Assembly: GCA_910577355.1 (NCBI GenBank)
Contig: CAJTMY010000001.1
Span: 69,657 to 133,656, forward strand
Source: an uncultured Muribaculaceae bacterium
Lineage (GTDB): Bacteria; Bacteroidota; Bacteroidia; Bacteroidales; Muribaculaceae
Length of the DNA: 64,000 nucleotides
Direction: 5' to 3'
Below are positions 39,921 to 47,649 of this stretch, in pieces. Below the pieces are notes generated by a model that worked only from the letters and a program-made list of their open reading frames with translations, was not told where the DNA came from and ran no database searches. Position 1 is the stretch's first letter. The number at the start of each line of letters is the position of its first letter. Made by a program: the position numbers and the translations under genes.

Positions 39921-42275
39921 TCAGTTGCGGTAGTATACACGTCTTACACGTGGCGACACCCACGTGAGCAGTTCATAGGGAATGGTGCCGAGCGTCTCGG
40001 CAAGGCGTTCCACCGGCATGTTTTTGCCGTATATTTCCACTTCGTCGCCTATCGTTACCCCCGGGGCATCGGTTACATCCACCATGCACTGATCCATGCA
40101 GATATTACCCATGGTGGGACATTCGGTGCCCCGGATCATGAACGATGCCGCCCCCCGGCTTAGTCTGCGGTTGAGGCCGTCGGCATAGCCTATAGGTACG
40201 GTGGCTATCAGCGACTCGCGCCCGAGCACGCCGCGTCGGCCATAGCCGATAGTGGTGCCTGCCGGCCAGCGGTGCAGCGATATGACAGTGGATTTGAGTG
40301 TCGCTACGGGTTTTATATGCTCGTCATGTCCCAGCGGGCTCACTCCGTACAGGCCTATGCCGAGGCGCACCATATCGTATTGGTATTCCGGATGAGTCAT
40401 GATACCGGCTGTATTGAGTATGTGCCGCAGCGGGCGATATGGCAGCGCATCGAGAAGGCGCTGCGACGCGCGGGCATATGTGTCGAGTTGCATCTGCGTA
40501 TATTCGCCTTCGTCGGGGCAGTCGGCTGTGGCAAGATGTGAGAATACCGACGCCACATGCATTTCCGGCGATTGCTTCAGGGCTTCTATGAGTCCCGGCA
40601 GCTCTTCCTCCACAAATCCCACCCGGTGCATGCCGGTATCCAGCTTGATGTGGGCCTTGAAACTGTCTATGCCGTTTTTACGCGCTTCGTCGACAAGTAT
40701 GCGCAGCTCCCGCAACGAGAATACCGACGGCTCGAGCCTGTATCGGAACAGAGCCGGGTAATTGGTCGTCACAGGGTTGAGAACCACAATCGGCATTGTG
40801 ATGCCTCCCCGGCGCAGTTCCACCCCTTCGTCCACCACGGCTACAGCCAGATATACCGCTCCCTGGGCCTGCAGAGTCTTGGCTACTTCGAGGGCGCCGG
40901 TGCCGTAGGCCGAGGCTTTGACCATGCCCACGAGGCCTGTGCCCGGTTTGAGCAGCGAGCGGTAATAGTTGAAGTTGTGTACCACGGCGTCGAGGTCTAT
41001 CTCGAATATGGTATCGTGGCGTGGAGCTTCAAGTGCCGATTTTATTTTCATGAAATCGACACTCGGCGAGCCGGTGATAAGTATGCTCTCCGAGCAGAAA
41101 CGGTTTATATCGTATTCCTTGAGAAAATCGGCTGCCGTGGCTGTTTTTTCCACTGTTATGCCATATTCGCCGGCTTTGAGATAGAGGTCGGGTTCGGGGC
41201 CGATCGCAATGATACGCGATATGCCGTATATCGCAGCAATACGTGCCAGATCGTTGTACAGCATCGGTATATCGGCTTCAGGTTCATGAAGCAGATCCGA
41301 TAGGATGAGCGTTGATGTACGTGTGGCCGTAGAATGCCGGCGCATCATGTCGAGCGATTGCCGCAGCGAACGAAGATCGTGTGTGAACGCGTCGTAGAAC
41401 ATCACGCAGTCATTCACCCCTTCGTGTACATCGATTCGGTTAGACACTTGCTCTACATCATCCGGCAATTCTGAGCCGACTATTCCTAAAAATGCCGAGG
41501 CGAGTGCGCGGTCGATATCTTCACCGGCCGATGTCCGTACGGGCACAAGCTCCGTGCCCGGATATGTCTGCCGCACGATACTGTCCACTCCGGCGTCATT
41601 GGCGTCATATATTATGGTACGCGCGTTTTCGAACAGTTTCAGCTTTTCGCGGATTTTCGCTTCGCGGCTCTCAAATCCGTTGTCGTGCTCGGCTGTGATG
41701 CTTGTGAGTATGCCTGTCTCGGGGCGTATTATCTCGGCGTGGTGCTCCATGTCGCCGCAGCCGTCTATACCGGCCTCTACGATCACCACACTGCTGTCAG
41801 ACGGCGCTTCGAGCAGCGACATCGGTACTCCGAGACGTGAGTTCCAGCTGCGCGGACTGCGCGACACTTTACTGCTTTTGCGTATAAGAGCCTGATAGAT
41901 CAGTTCCTTCACCACAGTCTTGCCGGCCGAACCTGTTATGGCGGCGACAGTCCCTTCAATCCTCTCGCGATGAGCCGACGCGATTGCAGAGATAGCGTCC
42001 GGTACCGAGTCCGTCACAAGGAAGGTGGCGTCGGCATAGCTGTCGTGGAATTCAGGCAGACGTTCCACCATAAACATCCGCACTCCGCGTCGATACAGTC
42101 GCGGAATGAAACAGTGGCCGTCCGACGAATCCGTAGCAATGGCACAGAACATTGTACCTTCAGGCTCTTCGAGTGAGCGCGAGTCAAACAGAAAATCGGT
42201 TACAGAACCCTCGGCAGAGCCATACGCCTCGCAGTCGAGGAGCCTGATTATATCTATAATATTAAAGGTTGTCAT
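39921..42275 (-). CDS. Bifunctional MurF ligase / alanine racemase
   Basis: A 784-residue fusion typical of Bacteroidota. Residues 1-410 are MurF (P-loop GSAGKT near 115-120, where SNGKT is more usual; EAGIDGCGDMEHHAEII; TSITAEHDNGF). Residues 420-784 are a PLP alanine racemase: EIDLDAVVHNFNYYRS, the PLP lysine in MVKASAYGTG near 450, LDTGMHRVGF, NTAGIMTHPEYQYDMVRLGIGLYG, and GYGRRGVL holding the catalytic tyrosine. It couples D-alanine supply to D-Ala-D-Ala addition. In this fusion the MurF half may lack full activity; the second, membrane MurF at 30.3 kb could compensate, which is inference. Its ATG overlaps the GSCFA stop (ATGA), and it is third in the porE-GSCFA-murF-alr run. Confidence 0.93.
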   Translation of the reverse strand: MTTFNIIDIIRLLDCEAYGSAEGSVTDFLFDSRSLEEPEGTMFCAIATDSSDGHCFIPRLYRRGVRMFMVERLPEFHDSYADATFLVTDSVPDAISAIASAHRERIEGTVAAITGSAGKTVVKELIYQALIRKSSKVSRSPRSWNSRLGVPMSLLEAPSDSSVVIVEAGIDGCGDMEHHAEIIRPETGILTSITAEHDNGFESREAKIREKLKLFENARTIIYDANDAGVDSIVRQTYPGTELVPVRTSAGEDIDRALASAFLGIVGSELPDDVEQVSNRIDVHEGVNDCVMFYDAFTHDLRSLRQSLDMMRRHSTATRTSTLILSDLLHEPEADIPMLYNDLARIAAIYGISRIIAIGPEPDLYLKAGEYGITVEKTATAADFLKEYDINRFCSESILITGSPSVDFMKIKSALEAPRHDTIFEIDLDAVVHNFNYYRSLLKPGTGLVGMVKASAYGTGALEVAKTLQAQGAVYLAVAVVDEGVELRRGGITMPIVVLNPVTTNYPALFRYRLEPSVFSLRELRILVDEARKNGIDSFKAHIKLDTGMHRVGFVEEELPGLIEALKQSPEMHVASVFSHLATADCPDEGEYTQMQLDTYARASQRLLDALPYRPLRHILNTAGIMTHPEYQYDMVRLGIGLYGVSPLGHDEHIKPVATLKSTVISLHRWPAGTTIGYGRRGVLGRESLIATVPIGYADGLNRRLSRGAASFMIRGTECPTMGNICMDQCMVDVTDAPGVTIGDEVEIYGKNMPVERLAETLGTIPYELLTWVSPRVRRVYYRN

Positions 42276-43102
42276 AACAATGGACGGTGTGCGGCCCTGA
42301 GTGCCGCACGGCGGTACTCTTCGGCCTTTGAAATCGTATCTTTGGTGAAATATGTCTCTGCAAATTTCTCATATATGTAATCTACCGCCACATCCGACGG
42401 GTGCTTCAGGTCGGCGGCATAGAAACGGTAATCCCGCAGGTCGTCGGCAACAATCTCGTAAGCCGGAAAATAGTCGTGGCCGCCGTCACGGCATATACGA
42501 TCTATCGCCACACGAAGCGTGGCCTTCGACAGGCAGCTCTGCGGCAGTCCGTCGCCGATATACCGCACAGGACTGAGGGTGAATATCACCCGCTTGTCTC
42601 TTGGTATCAGATTGTGCCACATGCCGCATATATCTTCGATACCGAGATATCGCTCGGCAAACATCGTTCCCGGCAACTTATGGCAGTTGCCGGCCACCGT
42701 GCCGGCGTATTCATATACCTTGTCGTTGCCGAAGGTCACTATCATCACATCGGCCTCGGAGATGGCTCTTGCCAACGGCATGAAATCTGCGTTGACTTTG
42801 TCGGCGAGCGTTTCCGCATCCGGTGCCTGATACCGGTTGGCGAAGTCGAGGCAGTGGAGTGTTCCGTCCGGCCCGTATGTGAAGTCGTCGGCAGAGTAGG
42901 GGATCTCGCCGCGTCGTATCACCCTTGCTATGGACGCAGGATTGAACAACGGTCCCATAGGATTGTGCGCTGCGTTGAAGCCGCCGGCGACAAGCCGTTC
43001 GCCGATATTGTCGGCAAAACACGAGCCGAGAAGCACCACACGGTCGACGTGAGTTATCTTGAACGAGCCTTTGATACAGCCTATTTCAGTACGGAATTTC
43101 AT
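42272..43102 (-). CDS. GSCFA domain protein
   Basis: A 276-residue protein with the family-naming motif VVLLGSCFADNIGERL near residue 23-38, GGFNAAHNPMGPLFNP near 40-56, VTFGNDKVYEY near 123, FTLSPVRYIGDG near 170 and a C-terminal LKHPSDVAVDYIYEKF. The GSCFA family is SGNH-hydrolase-like: Gly-Ser-Cys-Phe-Ala contains the presumed nucleophile serine and the late histidine completes the site. The natural substrate is unknown. It sits between PorE and MurF-Alr with overlaps on both sides (TGATG with porE, ATGA with murF-alr), suggesting an envelope role. Confidence 0.9.
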   Translation of the reverse strand: MKFRTEIGCIKGSFKITHVDRVVLLGSCFADNIGERLVAGGFNAAHNPMGPLFNPASIARVIRRGEIPYSADDFTYGPDGTLHCLDFANRYQAPDAETLADKVNADFMPLARAISEADVMIVTFGNDKVYEYAGTVAGNCHKLPGTMFAERYLGIEDICGMWHNLIPRDKRVIFTLSPVRYIGDGLPQSCLSKATLRVAIDRICRDGGHDYFPAYEIVADDLRDYRFYAADLKHPSDVAVDYIYEKFAETYFTKDTISKAEEYRRAALRAAHRPLL

Positions 43103-45075
43103 CAGAACATCTGATAGTCGATCGACAGCACCTGAAATTCGGTGCGGCGGTTTATCTGGTCGGCTGCCTCCTGGTCTTCAGGCGACAGCGCTTCGATATA
43201 TTCCTCGGTGAGCACATCACCCTCCTTGAACTGCGGATACAGTCTCGCAAGTTTTTTGGTTATTGTCTTGGGACGCGACTCTCCGTATCCCTGGCTCTGC
43301 AGGCGGTCGGCGGCGATGCCGTGCGCTATCAGATAGTCTATGACCGATTTGGCGCGGCGGCTCGACAGATTTATATTGTATTCGTCGCTGCCCTTGCGGT
43401 CGGTATGCGAGGCCATCTCTATGGTCACATTGGGATTGTCGCGCAGCACCTGCACCATTTCGTCGAGTGCCTCCTCCGATTCGGGGCGCAGCGTGGCCTT
43501 GTCGAAATCATAGAAGATGTTGTCGATCACCACCGGTTTGTTTATCGAGGCGAGGATGAAGTCGACACCGTATTCGGCATCTTCCTCGGCTGTGTCGGAG
43601 GTGAATTCCTGTTTGGCATTCAGATAACCTTTAGCGCCCGCGAGCATCACATAGCTTATGCCGCGTTGCAGCGGGAAGGAGAACGACCCGTCGTCGCGCG
43701 CCACCTGCTTCTGGTTGGAGCCGTCGTTGCCCACGATGCGTATCACGGCGTTGGGCACCGGTTCCTCGTCCTTGTCAAGAACCCAGCCCGATATCATTAT
43801 CTTTAGCTCCGGAAGCTCGAACGAATATATGTTGTCATAGCCGCGGGCGTCGTTGCGGTTGGAGGTGAAGAAGCCGCTTTCGCCCTCTCCGAAGGTTATG
43901 CCGAAGTCATCATAGGCCGAGTTGATCGGCGTGCCCATATTTGTCACAGCCCAGCCTCCCGAAGGTTTCAGCTCGGCTTTGAACAGGTCGAGTCCCCCAT
44001 AGCCCGGATGGCCGTCGGATGCGAAATAAAGTATGGAGTCAGTGCGCACATAGGGAAACATCTCGTTGCCCGGAGTGTTTATCCACTCGCCCATATTCTC
44101 GAGAGTGCCGCCTTTCATAGTCAGGTTGATACGCCATATGTCGCGTCCGCCCGATCCGCCCGGCATGTCGCTCGAGAAATAGAGCCACTGGCCGTCGGGC
44201 GATACGGCCGGATGTCCCATCGCCGACAGCGTGTCGCCCGTTATCTCGAATTTCACGGGCGCGCTCCATTTGGCATCCGAGCGCTGGGATGTGAATATCT
44301 CTACGGTTGTGGGCGCGTTGGCCTCGCGGCGTGCGCGGGTAAGATACATCAGGTTGCCGTCGGGCGAGAACGATATGATACCCTCGTCCATGTCGGTGTT
44401 GAGCTCGCCTTCCACGGGTTCTGGCCGCTGCCATTGCCCTTTCTCGTCCTTGGAAGCCACCCATATGTCGCCCTTCTTCATTCCGGTGATCTCGCTTCGG
44501 GGGCCATTGACTTTCTCGCGGGTTGTGGCGAAGTACAGCCGGTCGGTCGCCCCTGGCATATACATCGGCCCGAAATCGCTGCGCGGCGAGTTGAACATCT
44601 CCGACTTGCGCACCACATATCGTGTGGTGCCCGCTTTGTTAGCGCCGGCGCGTGCTCCCGTAAGGCCGTTCTTGGCTTCGGCGCTTTCAGGCCGCATGGC
44701 CAGATAATTCTCATACGACTTTACAGCCTGGGCATACAGTCCCGACGCATGTTGCATCTCGGCCAGACGCAGATATGCGATAGTGTCGGGATATTCGTAT
44801 CGTATGGCATTCTGATATGCCGCAGCCGCGCGTTGGAACTGGCTCAGCCGGCGGTGACATTCGGCCATCTTGAAAGCCACCTCCCCGCGTAGAGGTCGCT
44901 CCTCTTTTTTTGTAAGTTTATTGTATATCTTGCGGTATGTCTTGGATGCGTCGAAATATTCGCCACGCGCCATCTGCTCGTTGGCCGTGGCGAGTTTGGC
45001 TCCGCCGCATCCCGTGGCTATGAGCCCAAGGCTCAGGCATACCGCCATGCAGGTGATTATATGTCGTATTTTCAT
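43102..45075 (-). CDS. porE: PorE-like T9SS lipoprotein (TPR, beta-propeller, CRD, OmpA)
   Basis: A 657-residue lipoprotein with lipobox cysteine at residue 23 (GLIATGCGG). The domains run in order: TPR repeats (about 30-150, with FKMAECHRRLSQFQRAAAAY), a PD40/WD40-like propeller (165-420, with repeated FSPDGNLMYLTR and VSPDGQWLYFSS blades), a carboxypeptidase-regulatory-like domain (430-510) and an OmpA C-terminal peptidoglycan-binding domain (535-657, with IEMASHTDRKGSDEYNINLSSRRAKSV). This exact order defines PorE, which links the type IX complex to the cell wall. Assignment rests on architecture. It leads the operon with GSCFA and murF-alr. Confidence 0.88.
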   Translation of the reverse strand: MKIRHIITCMAVCLSLGLIATGCGGAKLATANEQMARGEYFDASKTYRKIYNKLTKKEERPLRGEVAFKMAECHRRLSQFQRAAAAYQNAIRYEYPDTIAYLRLAEMQHASGLYAQAVKSYENYLAMRPESAEAKNGLTGARAGANKAGTTRYVVRKSEMFNSPRSDFGPMYMPGATDRLYFATTREKVNGPRSEITGMKKGDIWVASKDEKGQWQRPEPVEGELNTDMDEGIISFSPDGNLMYLTRARREANAPTTVEIFTSQRSDAKWSAPVKFEITGDTLSAMGHPAVSPDGQWLYFSSDMPGGSGGRDIWRINLTMKGGTLENMGEWINTPGNEMFPYVRTDSILYFASDGHPGYGGLDLFKAELKPSGGWAVTNMGTPINSAYDDFGITFGEGESGFFTSNRNDARGYDNIYSFELPELKIMISGWVLDKDEEPVPNAVIRIVGNDGSNQKQVARDDGSFSFPLQRGISYVMLAGAKGYLNAKQEFTSDTAEEDAEYGVDFILASINKPVVIDNIFYDFDKATLRPESEEALDEMVQVLRDNPNVTIEMASHTDRKGSDEYNINLSSRRAKSVIDYLIAHGIAADRLQSQGYGESRPKTITKKLARLYPQFKEGDVLTEEYIEALSPEDQEAADQINRRTEFQVLSIDYQMF

Positions 45076-45146
45076 ATCTTTATAACGCTAAATGCATAGC
45101 GATATTGCCTGATACCCTTTATAGGGTATTTTTGCGTTTTGACTTG

Positions 45147-45154
45147 CAAAGTTA
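45147..45154 (-). promoter_or_regulatory. Putative porE operon promoter, -7 box
   Basis: Minus-strand TAACTTTG, 72 bases before the porE start. It lies within 20 bases of the divergent -7 box at 45168-45175. Confidence 0.45.
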
Positions 45155-45167
45155 ATCAAAATTTTTG

Positions 45168-45175
45168 TACCTTTG
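45168..45175 (+). promoter_or_regulatory. Putative promoter of the HMA-like gene, -7 box
   Basis: TACCTTTG, exact TAnnTTTG match, with CTTG at 45143-45146 about 21 bases upstream. Transcript start near 45182, about 20 bases before the ATG at 45203. Confidence 0.5.
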
Positions 45176-45202
45176 CGCCGGATGTTCAATATATTTGTTT
45201 AT

Positions 45203-45508
45203 ATGAAAAAAATTGCAATTCTCTCCTCTCTGCTTGCGATGCTGATGTCTGCATCATCCGCCTCGGCTCAGAATCCGCCGCAGGATACAGTCGTTTTCAC
45301 TGTTACGCCGAAAATGACTGACCGAAACTGCGAAAACAAAATCAAGACCAACGTGCGCTTCGAAAAAGGAGTCAAAGGCATCAACGCCGACGTTAATACA
45401 AATACAGTAACTATCAAGTACGATACAAATGTTACCGACGTCGACCGTCTCATAGCCGCATTGAAAAAGATAGGCTACGAAGCTAAACCGCATAACGCAG
45501 ACAATTAA
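45203..45508 (+). CDS. Exported HMA-domain-like protein with single motif cysteine
   Basis: A 101-residue protein: signal peptide MKKIAILSSLLAMLMSASSA cleaved near SAQ, then a ferredoxin-like HMA fold (VVFTVTPKMTDRNC...VRFEKGVKGINADVNTNTVTIKYDTN...LIAALKKIGYEAKPH). Canonical HMA domains carry M-x-C-x-x-C; here the first cysteine is replaced (M-T-D-R-N-C, C43 only), so ordinary Cu(I) chelation by two thiols is not possible within one chain. It could bind metal through a partner, or have lost metal binding. I start at 45203 since upstream in-frame codons lack a start consistent with a signal peptide. A lipoprotein gene follows 22 bases later. Confidence 0.8.
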   Translation: MKKIAILSSLLAMLMSASSASAQNPPQDTVVFTVTPKMTDRNCENKIKTNVRFEKGVKGINADVNTNTVTIKYDTNVTDVDRLIAALKKIGYEAKPHNADN

Positions 45509-45530
45509 ACACTCTATAAATCATTCTGAA

Positions 45531-46100
45531 ATGAAATTCACACATCTCTTTATCGGTGCCGCTCTTATGATGGCCGGCGCCGCAATCGCTACATCGTGCG
45601 GATCAAAGGCCGATACAGCCGTTGACGCCGACAGCGTTGAAGTGGCAGCTCCGCTTACCGTAGAGCAGTTTCTTGCCGCCACCGACCTTGAAGACGGACA
45701 GGATGTCATCATCGAAGGCCTGTGCACGCATCTGTGCAAACACGGAGGTACCAAAGCTTTCATCACCGATCCCGACACAACCAAGGAAGCACGATGGGTA
45801 ATGTGCATGGCCACCGATTCCATCGGCGGCGCATTCGACCCGACCTGTCCCGGCAAAGTGCTTACCGTTACCGGGGCTGTGCGTGCCAATACCGTCTCCT
45901 TGTCGGAGGTAAAAGCCCGTGAAGAGCAGCTCAAGGCAGAGCAGGAAGCCGGACATTGTGACTCCGAGTCGAAAGCTTTCGGAACCATCACAGCTCTCAA
46001 AAACCGCCTTGACAGCCAGATGGCAGTCAACCCGGCTGATACCACAGTTGTCCTCGGCTACTACATTGAGGCTACTTCCTATACCCTTCCGGTTGAATAA
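45531..46100 (+). CDS. Cysteine-containing lipoprotein of unknown function
   Basis: A 189-residue lipoprotein with lipobox cysteine C23 (AIATSCGSK). The mature protein has an OB-like beta region (DGQDVIIEGLCTHLCKHGG...FITDPDTTKEARWVMCMATD...GKVLTVTGAVRAN) and a short charged helix. Five further cysteines lie at 65, 69, 92, 106 and 143 (C-T-H-L-C, W-V-M-C-M, T-C-P, G-H-C-D). With several histidines and methionines nearby they could bind metal or form disulfides in the periplasm. I recognise no named family. The gene is co-transcribed with the HMA-like gene and ends at a very long hairpin. Confidence 0.6.
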   Translation: MKFTHLFIGAALMMAGAAIATSCGSKADTAVDADSVEVAAPLTVEQFLAATDLEDGQDVIIEGLCTHLCKHGGTKAFITDPDTTKEARWVMCMATDSIGGAFDPTCPGKVLTVTGAVRANTVSLSEVKAREEQLKAEQEAGHCDSESKAFGTITALKNRLDSQMAVNPADTTVVLGYYIEATSYTLPVE

Positions 46101-46105
46101 ACAAA

Positions 46106-46166
46106 ACAAGGTAATTGCGTAAACCGGCAAGGCCCAGCGCCTTGCCGGTTTATGCAATGACCTTGT
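46106..46166. terminator. Very long bidirectional hairpin
   Basis: ACAAGG...GGC at 46106-46133 pairs with 46139-46166, about 28 pairs with one A/A mismatch and one G-T, loop CCAGC. It separates the converging lipoprotein and AlkD-like genes. It is far longer than an ordinary terminator. Confidence 0.85.
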
Positions 46167-46182
46167 TCGATTCAAAAAACTT

Positions 46183-46728
46183 TTAAATCAACAATTCAGC
46201 CTCCTGGGCCAGCATCAAGGCCAGACCGGATACCGGTTGCGGGCGTTCGAGTTCTCGTCGGGCTGCGGAAAGAGCCTCGGCAGGATATTTCGATACAAGG
46301 TTGAAGTACAGGCGTAGTCCGGTATATCTCGCCAACGGAGCCGAGTCGGGCGCTCCGCACAGTTCCGCTGCGAGCTTTGCCGCGAAAGGGGTGTGGCGCA
46401 GCAGTTTGAAGCATAATATGTCGGCATCCTCATACCACATGGTTGTCAAAGCCCATTCGCGGGCCTTCTCGTATGTGAGCTCTTGCACAGGGTAGAGCAT
46501 GGGCGCCAGCAGGGCACTCTCGCGCAGATTCACGTCGGCACGCAGGCTTTCGGCAAGCGCGGCCGACGGTGTGAGGCCCGAGGCGATTTCGTTGAGCTGA
46601 GGCAGGTTGAGCCCGAATACTATGCGGTGCGGGCAGCCGGCCTTGCGCAGCGTGTCGGCCACTACACCGTTGCGCATCGCAAATAGTCTGCGTTTCAGCT
46701 GCTGCATATCGTTGAATTCAGTGCTCAT
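46183..46728 (-). CDS. AlkD-like HEAT-repeat DNA alkylation repair protein
   Basis: A 181-residue protein fitting the short DNA-alkylation-repair (AlkD/HEAT-repeat) family of Bacteroidota: MRNGVVADTLRKAGCPHRIVFGLNLPQLNEIAS in the N-terminal third, LRESALLAPMLYPVQELTYEKAREWALT in the middle, then WYEDADILCFKLLRHTPFAAKLA. The family removes bulky or alkylated bases; the residues binding DNA cannot be confirmed here. Its ATG overlaps the surE stop (ATGA), so it is translated together with surE. No SOS box was seen. Confidence 0.7.
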   Translation of the reverse strand: MSTEFNDMQQLKRRLFAMRNGVVADTLRKAGCPHRIVFGLNLPQLNEIASGLTPSAALAESLRADVNLRESALLAPMLYPVQELTYEKAREWALTTMWYEDADILCFKLLRHTPFAAKLAAELCGAPDSAPLARYTGLRLYFNLVSKYPAEALSAARRELERPQPVSGLALMLAQEAELLI

Positions 46729-47495
46729 CGGTCAAAACGTTTGGCGAGGAATCCTATGTCGGTTCGAGCCGTCATGTCGCAGGCCACGGGCACGACAGAT
46801 ATATAGTTTTGCGACAGCCAGTATTCGTCGGTATCGGTGGCTTCGGGCTCGGTATTTATGAATTTGCCGGTGAGCCAATAGAAAGGCTTGCCAAGCGGAT
46901 CCTCATAGCGACGATAGCCGTCGGTCCAATATCCGTTGGCCGCACGGCACACCTTCACGCCTGCGGGAGTCACACGGGCAGGCATGTTCACGTTCAGGCA
47001 CACGCCGTCGGGCAACCCGTCCTCGAGCAGGCGCTCTACCATGGGGGTGATAAACGGCATGCACATCGAGAAATCGGCCTTGAGCGAATGGTGAAGCAGC
47101 GAGAAGCCGCACGACGGTATCCCCAGGATGCATCCCTCGAGCACAGCGCCCATCGTGCCGCTGTACACCACGTTACAGCCCGAATTCGAACCGTGGTTGA
47201 TGCCTGCGAGTACCAGATCGGGGCGCCGGGGCACAATGGCTTCCATCGACAGCTTCACACAGTCGACCGGTGTGCCGGAGATCGTAAACATCCGTGCACC
47301 GCCATAGTCCTCCATCTCGTTGATGCGCAGCGGGGCTCCTACGGTAAGAGCCGATGACTGGCCCGAGCGGGGTTCGGTGGGAGCTGCTACTATTATATCT
47401 ATTCCATCGGGTATACAGTCGATAAGGCGCAGAATGCCCGGTGCGTGTATCGAATCATCGTTGGTTATAAGTACGAGCGGACGGGTATTTATCAT
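46725..47495 (-). CDS. surE: 5'/3'-nucleotidase SurE
   Basis: Metal-dependent nucleoside monophosphate phosphatase of the survival protein E family. The 256-residue product has the N-terminal LITNDDSIHAPGI (Asp-Asp metal site), AAPTEPRSGQSSALT with the second metal ligands, GTPVDCVKL and AGINHGSNSGCNVVYSGTMGAVLEG, all conserved. The 256-residue length is normal. A TAACTTTG box lies 20 bases upstream. It shares an ATGA overlap with the AlkD-like gene. Confidence 0.95.
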   Translation of the reverse strand: MINTRPLVLITNDDSIHAPGILRLIDCIPDGIDIIVAAPTEPRSGQSSALTVGAPLRINEMEDYGGARMFTISGTPVDCVKLSMEAIVPRRPDLVLAGINHGSNSGCNVVYSGTMGAVLEGCILGIPSCGFSLLHHSLKADFSMCMPFITPMVERLLEDGLPDGVCLNVNMPARVTPAGVKVCRAANGYWTDGYRRYEDPLGKPFYWLTGKFINTEPEATDTDEYWLSQNYISVVPVACDMTARTDIGFLAKRFDR

Positions 47496-47514
47496 GTCGG
47501 TAATGTCTTTTCGA

Positions 47515-47522
47515 CAAAGTTA
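47515..47522 (-). promoter_or_regulatory. Putative surE promoter, -7 box
   Basis: Minus-strand TAACTTTG, exact match, 20 bases before the start at 47495. No -33 box seen. Confidence 0.45.
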
Positions 47523-47585
47523 GGAAGAAAAATCGGAATGACATCGCGGAGTTATTTACATTTTAATGATTTTTTGCTCAATTTC

Positions 47586-47604
47586 GTGGAACATATTGTT
47601 CCAC
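47586..47604. promoter_or_regulatory. Palindrome before parA made of two everted parS half-sites
   Basis: GTGGAACATATTGTTCCAC: a perfect 8+3+8 inverted repeat. Each arm equals one half of the bacterial parS site (TGTTNCAC / GTGNAACA), but the order is reversed relative to parS. It lies 46 bases before the parA ATG, over the expected -33 region of the parA promoter (-7-like TTACTTTG at 47622-47629). An autoregulatory operator is the natural reading. Confidence 0.65.
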
Positions 47605-47621
47605 ATATCGGCGAAAATTAG

Positions 47622-47629
47622 TTACTTTG
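47622..47629 (+). promoter_or_regulatory. Putative parA operon promoter, -7 box
   Basis: TTACTTTG, one mismatch from TAnnTTTG, 20 bases before the ATG at 47650. The palindrome at 47586-47604 covers the upstream promoter half. Confidence 0.4.
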
Positions 47630-47649
47630 CACATTGCAAATAAACTAAA

